Assembly (NCBI GenBank): GCA_964016875.1 | Contig: OZ024734.1 | Span: 51,876,622 to 51,940,621, forward strand | Length of the DNA: 64,000 nt | Direction: 5' to 3' | Origin: Fallopia convolvulus | Lineage: Eukaryota > Streptophyta > Magnoliopsida > Caryophyllales > Polygonaceae | Shown here: piece by piece, positions 57,928 through 64,000 of the stretch | How the letters are laid out: each line of letters opens with the position of its first letter | Numbering within the stretch: position 1 is the first letter of the stretch | Notes under the pieces: generated by a model | Told to the model about the DNA's origin: nothing | Seen by the model: only the letters and a program-made list of their open reading frames with translations | Database searches by the model: none | Position numbers and translations under genes: made by a program

Positions 57928-59379
57928 ATGAAGATTTGTCCCATGACATTCAAAGGGGATAACTTTCAAGAGTGGGAGCTTGTCATGCGCAATTCACTCC
58001 GAGCAAAACGCAAATTGGGGTTCATTGAAGGGACCATCGTTCAACCTGACGATCCCGATGAACTAGACGACTGGTGGAGTGTGAATTCAATGATCGTCGG
58101 TTGGATATTGCAATCCATAGACGAGTCAAAGAGGTCCTCCGTAACTTTCTTTGAGACAACGAAGGCGTTGTGGGATGATTTGAAGCAGAGATTCTCTATC
58201 GGGAATGGTCCAAGAGTGCAACAATTGCGCTTTGATCTCGCTCGATGTGTTCAAGGTGGACGATCCATGACCACCTATTATGCTGATCTGAAGAAGCTGT
58301 GGGATGAATTGGCTAATTACACAGTTTCTCGCCGATGTACTTGTGGCAAATGCGAGTGCAAGTGGGTCGACGCATTAACGAAGGAACGAGACGATGAAAG
58401 GGTTCACCAATTTCTGATGGGACTTGATGACGTCCATGCCACGGTTCGATCGAATGCCCTGGCGCAAGATCCCATCCAGCATATTAACAAAGTTTATGCT
58501 ACTGTTATTTCTGAAGAGAGAGCACGCACACCTCTCAAGGCTTGTGACGGGACTGAACAGCGACTCGAAGGCGCGACGTTTGCTGCACAAGGAAGCCGTG
58601 GGCGTGGTGACCGTCGTGATCGAGAGAAGAGAGTCGATGGGGACCGTGATCGCCATGATTTAGCCGGCAGTCAGGGGGTCGAATCGCGACGTGGTGACCA
58701 ACCATGGTGCACACATTGTGTCAAGGCAGGCCATGACGTGAAAACTTGCTACAAGATTGTCGGATATCCCGAGTGGTGGGGGACTGAGCGCCACGAGCTG
58801 TAGCTGACTCTTCAGCGCGAGGGCAACAATGCAGGGGCTGGCGCTGGACGAGGACGAGGACGAGGACGCGGACAAGGCCTCGCTAACGCTGCTACTGCAG
58901 ATCGCGCAGGCACATGGCTTTCCGAGTCCCAATTCAGCCAATTGATGAGTGTAGTAAATAATTTCGTTCATAACACTTCATCTCCTCAATCTGGTACGTA
59001 TAATTATGATTGGATTCTAGACATCGGTGCCTCGTTTCAGATGACGTGGAACGAAAAATTATTGACGGATTTATGTACTGTGGCTTCTTCTTCAATTGTT
59101 CTCCCAAATGGGATGTCTACTACTGCAAATAAGGCTGGAAATTTGATATTGTCTGATTAATTTATCATTCGGGATGTGCTATTCGCTCCCAAGTTGACTT
59201 TTAATTTGATCTCCATTGCTCGACTTTTGAGAGACCATAACTGCATTGCACGGATGACTGATAGGCTATGTATTTTGCAGGATCGCACTTCGATGAATTT
59301 GATTGGGGCGGGTGAAGAGCGGAACAGTGTGTATTGGCTTCGTGGAGTGGCACCGATGGGACACGCTTCACGAATTTGA
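57928..59379 (+). pseudogene. Copia gag-protease, interrupted
   Basis: The gag frame 57928-58803 starts MKICPMTFKGDNFQEWELVM and has LWDDLKQRFSIGNGPRVQQL, a charged Arg-rich stretch and a CCHC-type knuckle (CTHCVKAGHDVKTC). A TAG at 58801-58803 interrupts it. The frame resumes with an Arg/Gly tract and a protease whose active site reads WILDIGASFQMT instead of the usual DSGA, so it is inactive. Another stop is at 59158-59160. LIGAGEERNSVYWLRG is the GAG-pre-integrase segment. Confidence 0.85.
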
Positions 59380-59389
59380 TTGGGGCGGG

Positions 59390-59770
59390 TTCCTTGGGAA
59401 GAAGACGGGTCTTAGCTTCGTGGAGTGTTCGGAGACTAGGAAGCTCCTAGAAGAGTTGCCATGCTCGTGCTTGTCGGAGTCGGATTTTAGGAGATTGTAT
59501 TGGGAGGCGGATCCTGTGGCGGTCGGATTGCTGGAGAGGATGCTTGTGCTGGACCCTAAGAAGAGGATATTTGCTAAAGAAGCGCTCGAGCACCCGTACT
59601 TCTCGGGGATGTGTGTTCCATTGGTGGTGGATCGGGTTCGTTCGAGCGTGAGGCTGGAGGTCGATGAGAACCCGGATAGAGTGGATGAGGAGATGGTGAG
59701 GGAGATGATTTGGGAGGAGGTGTTGCTGTATCATCCTCAACCACAAGAACAAGTTTACAACCTTTTCTAG
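59390..59770 (+). pseudogene. MAPK-like 3' fragment C
   Basis: Starts abruptly at FLGKKTGLSFVECSETRK and continues in frame through CLSESDFRRLYWEADPVAV and LVLDPKKRIFAKEALEHPYF to a natural TAG at 59768-59770. It supplies Trp where copy A has a stop, and keeps the reading frame A has lost near 55747. The kinase N-lobe and catalytic loop are missing, so it is a fragment despite its open frame. Confidence 0.88.
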
Positions 59771-59993
59771 CTAGCTACAAGTTTACAAACCATTGAACTT
59801 TCCGATTGAGTTGTGTAATTTACTCTAGTTTTGAGTTGATTATTTGAGTTTTTAGTGTTGGATGGAAGTACAAAGAGTTTGTTAGTTTCATTTAGCACAA
59901 GCTAAGGTTAGTGTAGTTATGATGTTGTCTATAAAATGATGATCAGTAGTTCAGTTTAGAGAAATTTTTCATCTAATTAAGCACTCTTTATAC
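59771..59993. other. 3' UTR and flank of MAPK-like fragment C
   Basis: Closely matches the flank of copy A (55848-56180) and lacks the Copia insertion found in fragment B. The match continues beyond the MITE to about 60480. Confidence 0.8.
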
Positions 59994-60376
59994 TAGGGGT
60001 GCTCACGGGTCGGGTCGGGTCGACTCGCGACCCGCAAAAATTTTTACTTTTGACCCGCAACCCGACTTGCGGGTCGCGGGTCGACCCGCAACCCGCAATT
60101 TTGGGTCGGGTCATCGCGGGTTGGGTCGGGTTGCGGGTCGACCCGGTTTTTTTATAAAAAAAATAGTTTATGTATTAATAAAATATACATATTTTTAAAA
60201 ATATTGCGGGTCGCGGGTCGACCCGCAACCCGCGCGGGTTAACCCGACCCGACCCGTGACCCACAAAATAAAAAAATTCGACCCGCGACCCGACCCGCAC
60301 GGGTCGCAGGTCGACCCGCAAATTGCGGGTCGAGTCAGTACGGGTCGCGGGTGACCCGACCCGTTGAACACCCCTA
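59994..60376. mobile_element. hAT-like MITE rich in GGGTCG motifs
   Basis: The termini TAGGGGTG and CACCCCTA are perfect inverses. The flanks are CTTTATAC on both sides (59986-59993 and 60377-60384), an 8-bp hAT-type duplication. Copy A at about 56170 shows the empty site. The interior alternates GGGTCG/CGACCC motifs, giving strong local hairpins. Confidence 0.93.
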
Positions 60377-60481
60377 CTTTATACACGTTCTCTATGCTCA
60401 TATTGACGTGATTTTTTTGTGGCCTTTTTGTGAATGGAGAACAATTTATTATTGATTATTAACTAACCCCTTTAGGTTACA

Positions 60482-60879
60482 CTAGTTATTCCCGTCGTGC
60501 CCTGCACGACTTATGACTCGATATTTTTTATATATACTATAAAAAATATATTTATAAATAAAAATTTAATATAAGTAATTTATTGTCCGTAATATGTATA
60601 AAATTTATTTTTTTAAATCAAATAAAATAAATTGAATATAGATTATTAAGTTTAAAATTGAGAATAAACATTATTAACATAAAATAATCTACATTTCTTA
60701 TTTTCCTTGACAATATTTGATAAATAGGTTTAATTTAAAAGAAGAAGATAAAATATGAAGAAAATAAAGCAAAAAAAAATATTTTGAAAATATGGAAGAG
60801 ATGAGATTCAGCATATATATTTTATTGGATTATAAAAAGAAAAAATAAATCATTAGTTAAAATTTTTTAGTTAAGATAT
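60482..60879 (-). mobile_element. Helitron 3' part, minus strand, interrupted by TE3 (Hel-5)
   Basis: On the minus strand the element ends with hairpin GTCGTGC-AGG-GCACGAC (60510-60494), then ACGGGAATAA and CTAG (60485-60482) followed by T. Same family as Hel-1. Its 5' part must lie right of the gypsy insertion at 60880, outside the window. Confidence 0.82.
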
Positions 60880-61925
60880 TGATGAAACCCGAAATAACGA
60901 CTACGCTACGAGACAAGAAATAAGATTATTATATTTGAGTGCAAACACTTGCTCCTTTATTTATGATTTTTCTGTGGTAGCGAGGTTACAAACCTACGAG
61001 GTTGATGTACAACTTTGAGAATCACACCTAGACCTCCTACAAGGTTCCGAGATCGCACCTAATGTTGCGAGGTCGATTCTAGGGCGAGGTGGATTTGAGG
61101 ATATGATGTAGGGAGTTTTATGAGTTTCTGTAGTGAGGTTTTAGGCGTGAGCGAGATCCCTGTGCGACTTTGGGGTATTTTGTGGGTTTCTCTTATCTGT
61201 AGCGAGGTCTTTTGACGGTGCTCCTATCACGTCGATCCTTAACAAACAAGAGGGTTCTTGAGTTCAAGTGGTTTTTCGACCCTTTCTTCCTACGAGGTTC
61301 TTCTCTATTTATAGAGAATTGGGGGGCTGAGTTTAGGCCAATGTTCGATGTGGGATACTCGAAATAAGGGTTTTTGATTGGTCCATGAGTGAGGTCACCT
61401 GTGATTGGCTTGGGAGTGAGGTTGCTGGTGATTGGTTCGGGAGTGAGGTCGCTTGTGATTGGTTCGAGCGGGCGGACATATTAGTAGAGTCGACAACGAG
61501 GTCGAGACCTCGCTCCGGGATGTTCGAGAAACCTCGCATCTGTTGGGAGTTTTGTTTTTAAATAACCGGGCATGACGTGGGTCCCTAGTTTGCTTATGGG
61601 GGCCCTTCTGGGCCCACTTTTTGCTTCTACTGTTTTGGGTATCATCACAACCCCATGGCCTGGGGGCCTCGCCCCGAGGGTCGCAGGGTATAAGTTCCAT
61701 GGATCCGTGAGATGCGAGGTTTATGACGTTCTCGAGGTTGGGAGGGCGCTTTTGCGAGGTGTGAGGCTCTGTACTTAGGCTCTCTTCTTGTTTTGCGCGG
61801 ATGAAGACTCTTGGGCCTTTTCGCCATTCTTTGCTTAGTGGGCCGTCCAGGTGAGACAGGTTTTTAAGAAGCCTTTCGGGAGTGGGGGAGGCCCAAATCT
61901 GCTCTATATAAGGGCGTATCTCACA
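60880..61925 (-). repeat. LTR of TE3
   Basis: Begins TGATGAAACCCGAAATAACG and ends at the CACA before CGCCTCCCCCTC, as in TE1. 1,046 bp; it contains a short extra stretch near 61598-61630 absent from TE1. Confidence 0.7.
61904..61912 (+). promoter_or_regulatory. TATA box of the TE3 antisense gene
   Basis: CTATATAAG at the inner LTR edge, a better TATA than in TE1 and in the corresponding position. The leader exon runs to 62079, then GTAAGT; the intron is 62080-63182. Confidence 0.55.
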
Positions 61926-62859
61926 CGCCTCCCCCTCATCTTCTCTCTCCAAATTTTTCGCTCCTTCTCTCTCTTTATCTCTTCGGTTTCTTCTGAGCGG
62001 TTTCTCCAAACGGTTTCCGACGAGCTTTTTGCCGTTCGCCAGTTGCGCCACCGCCTCCCGTTCGTCGACCTTTAAACAAGTAAGTTCTCGATCTTCTTTC
62101 TCCTGTCTTTTGGTATTTTTTGCCTTCGATTCTTCCTTTGCTCGCCTTTTGCCTCGTGTTTTGTAAGGGGGACGGTGTGTCGCCTGACGTTTCGCGCCGG
62201 TGTCACGGTTGTGAAGCGGCGGTGGCAGGGTTGTGTGTTTCTTGGCGTTTGGCTTTTGTTATTTTTCTTTGCCCCTTCTTCGTTTCGTTTTGCATCTGGG
62301 TGGGTGCTTGTGATTTCTGGGTTTCTTCGTCCTTTCTTCGTTTCGCTTTGCATCTGGGTGGGTGTTTGGTGATTTCTGGGTGCTTCTTTGTTGTCTGCGC
62401 GGCGGCGTTGGGTGTGGTTTTTGTTCCGTAGTGCCCTTGTCTCCCCTTGGTTTTTTGCGTTTCCTCTCCTTTCTTTTTCGTTCTGCATTTCTCCCCTCTT
62501 TTTTCTGTGTTACGCTCTGGGGGGCGGTGTTGCGGTGGTGAGGCGGTGGTGGGGGGCGGTTGTCGTCGTGAGGGTACCGCTGGGCTTTTGGGTTTGTTGT
62601 TTCTCTCCCCCTCTCTTTTTTGCTTGGGGTGACGGTTGAGCTTCTGTTCCTCCGCCCACCACTTTTCGAATTTCGAAAACCCTCGGGAGCCCAAACGTCA
62701 TGATGTCTGTTTGACGGGACGTTTGGGCTTCCACCGCTGGCTTCCACCGTTGGTTGGCCTTCTTTCTCTTTCCTTTCTTTTGGCGCTTCAAATTCTTCTT
62801 TGCCGTCCTATCCTGTCAGAGTAGCCCGTAGGATGCCACGTGGCCTTTCCTTTTATGAC

Positions 62860-63125
62860 CTCGCGTTGCTTTGTCCCCCGAGGTTGCGATCTCGCGCTTT
62901 TTCCTTTTCGAGGTTATGACCTCGTGCTCTTTTCTTTTCGAGGTTATGATCTTTGTGCTTTGATCTTGGGTTCGACCCTGTCCTTCCTTCTTTCCCGGGG
63001 TCGTGATCTCGTTCTTCGATCTCGGGTTTTGACCTCGTTTTTCCTTCTTACACGGGGTCATGATCTCGTTCTTCGATCTCGGGTTTGACCTCGTTTTTCC
63101 TTCTTTCACGGGGTCATGACTTCGT
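62860..63125. repeat. CGAGGT/ACCTCG palindrome cluster of TE3
   Basis: Counterpart of the 7795-8045 cluster. One block (GATCTCGTTCTTCGATCTCG) is present twice here (about 63005 and 63061), showing expansion relative to TE1. Confidence 0.7.
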
Positions 63126-63217
63126 GTTTTTTTCTCTTTGGTTGTCTTGCCTTTAGTGCCTTACTGACCTTTTCTTTTCCAGGTGCTAGCTTTTCGGGGC
63201 CTGGACGTTGTCTTTTC

Positions 63218-64000
63218 ATGCCTAGGAGAGCCTCTGCGAGCCCACCGCCCGGCTTTGTCTTCAATTTTCAAGAGAATTTCTATCAAGAGGTCTCCGAGTC
63301 CGTAGGAAGTGTAGAGCCTAGTGATTCTCAGAACCCAAGTTCTCCTTCGTTGATCTTCAGCGAGCCCTCATCCAGTGACTCTGCTGTTTCGATCAATTCG
63401 TACTTCCCCCGCCTGCGCATATATTCTGGTGTTGAAATGGCTTCCTCTTCTTCTCCTGATGTGATCGCCGCTGAGGTCGAGGCGAGGTTGGACGCGGCGA
63501 TTGCCTCAGCTTCGGCCGCGTATGTGCCGTCGAGCTTCCCCGAGGCCTACATTACCGACGCTGTGTCCGGCATTCCCGTCATCCTCAGAGAACGGATTCC
63601 TATGAGTCCGAGCACTCCCGAGGCTTACCTGTCCGAGGGGGTGGCCACCGATTTGACGCTGGACGACCTCGCGGACATAGCTAAAGATTTCCCCTGTCCC
63701 GAGGGAGTCGAGTTGGCATTGCCAGAGGAAGAGGGGCGACCCCTGGCGTCCTACGAGGGGTGTGCGGTCGTGAACCTCGTCAGTCTCCAAGCGGGCTTTA
63801 GGCTGCCCTTGGCCCAACACATCGTTGATTTTTTGTGGGCCATGGGTGTCTGCCCTGCTCAGTTGTTCCCGAACGCCTGGCGGCTATTATGTGCTTACAC
63901 AATTCGAAGCCGGGAGCTTCTGGACGAGCCGAATCTCAGTGACTTGTCGGCGTTAGTCTTGGTGAGGAGAGAACCTCGCTATTCCCTGGTCAACCTCAGC
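63218..64000 (+). CDS. TE3 antisense gene: putative gypsy-type plant transposon protein (partial)
   Basis: The frame opens at 63218 (MPRRASASPPPGF) after the intron acceptor at 63181-63182 and stays open to the window edge (261 codons). It matches the TE1 antisense protein with scattered substitutions, many at third codon positions. The globular part includes LPLAQHIVDFLWAMGVCPAQ and NAWRLLCAYTIRSRELL. No stop is seen in this segment, so this copy may be more intact than that of TE1. Its role in the element is unknown; a Gag-like or regulatory function has not been shown. Confidence 0.8.
   Translation, partial: MPRRASASPPPGFVFNFQENFYQEVSESVGSVEPSDSQNPSSPSLIFSEPSSSDSAVSINSYFPRLRIYSGVEMASSSSPDVIAAEVEARLDAAIASASAAYVPSSFPEAYITDAVSGIPVILRERIPMSPSTPEAYLSEGVATDLTLDDLADIAKDFPCPEGVELALPEEEGRPLASYEGCAVVNLVSLQAGFRLPLAQHIVDFLWAMGVCPAQLFPNAWRLLCAYTIRSRELLDEPNLSDLSALVLVRREPRYSLVNLS

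Larger units (their letters stand above)
57539..59389 (+). mobile_element. Truncated Ty1/copia element with only its 5' LTR (TE-copia)
   Basis: The LTR is 57539-57720 (TGTTTTTATTGG...GATCTTTCA), followed at once by TGGTATCAGAGC, the usual initiator-Met tRNA primer site. Gag, zinc knuckle, protease and GAG-pre-integrase pieces follow. The element stops at about 59389 and is fused to MAPK-like fragment C. Integrase, RT and 3' LTR are missing. Confidence 0.88.
60880..64000 (-). mobile_element. Second copy of the TE1 gypsy family (TE3), running off the right edge
   Basis: Collinear with 5909 to about 8940 of TE1: same LTR edge, same LTR landmarks, leader exon, intron and antisense start. Nucleotide differences are moderate, with several small indels. 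It has the same orientation as TE1. gag-pol would lie beyond the window. Confidence 0.9.

Overview
This is a nuclear plant window, most likely from a eudicot. The evidence is spliced genes with GT-AG introns and leader introns, plant-specific gene families (Bet v 1/PR-10, GGCT2-type gamma-glutamylcyclotransferase, a plant TFIIIC90/At3g49400-like protein), AT-rich intergenic DNA, and a dense nest of plant transposons. No bacterial, organellar, rRNA, tRNA or CRISPR feature was recognised. All calls come from reading the sequence; no database search was run.

Layout. 1-1.4 kb: 5' end of a TFIIIC90-like WD40 gene on the minus strand, running off the left edge. 1.6-5.4 kb: two Helitrons head to tail. 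5.7-19.3 kb: a Mutator-like element (MULE), a truncated Tat-lineage Ty3/gypsy element (5909-17277) with an antisense spliced gene and a minisatellite, then a second copy of the flanking DNA carrying the complete MULE without the gypsy insertion. 20.4-21.5 kb: a MITE and an intronless PR-10/Bet v 1 gene. 22.4-27.9 kb: Helitrons, two LINE relics on opposite strands, a TRIM-like insertion and a TIR element. 28.9-32.4 kb: a complete nine-exon gamma-glutamylcyclotransferase gene. 32.4-37.6 kb: hAT-like MITEs and an unclassified element with a Helitron-like end. 37.6-45.5 kb: a 3.686-kb tandem duplication, each full unit carrying an intact three-exon S-adenosylhomocysteine-hydrolase-like gene that has lost most catalytic residues. 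45.9-54.6 kb: a duplicated promoter segment separated by a truncated gypsy element and hit by a non-TIR MULE with a large inverted array of a TGTCATACA motif. 54.6-60.4 kb: a MAP-kinase-like gene broken by a stop and a frameshift, two further 3' fragments of it, and a truncated Copia element. 60.5-64 kb: a Helitron interrupted by a second member of the gypsy family, running off the right edge.

Host genes that look functional: TFIIIC90-like (partial), PR-10, GGCT2-like and the two SAHH-like copies. They do not form a pathway cluster, although GGCT (glutathione turnover) and SAHH (methyl cycle) both touch sulfur metabolism; I treat that as coincidence.

Most unusual points: (1) a freshly tandem-duplicated SAHH-like pseudo-enzyme with open reading frames; (2) three places where a one-ended, truncated retrotransposon is followed by a second, insertion-free copy of its own flank, which suggests recombination between occupied and empty haplotypes or a haplotype-switch assembly error; (3) a gypsy element whose LTR edge appears to promote a spliced antisense gene; (4) the inverted TGTCATACA arrays of the MULE.
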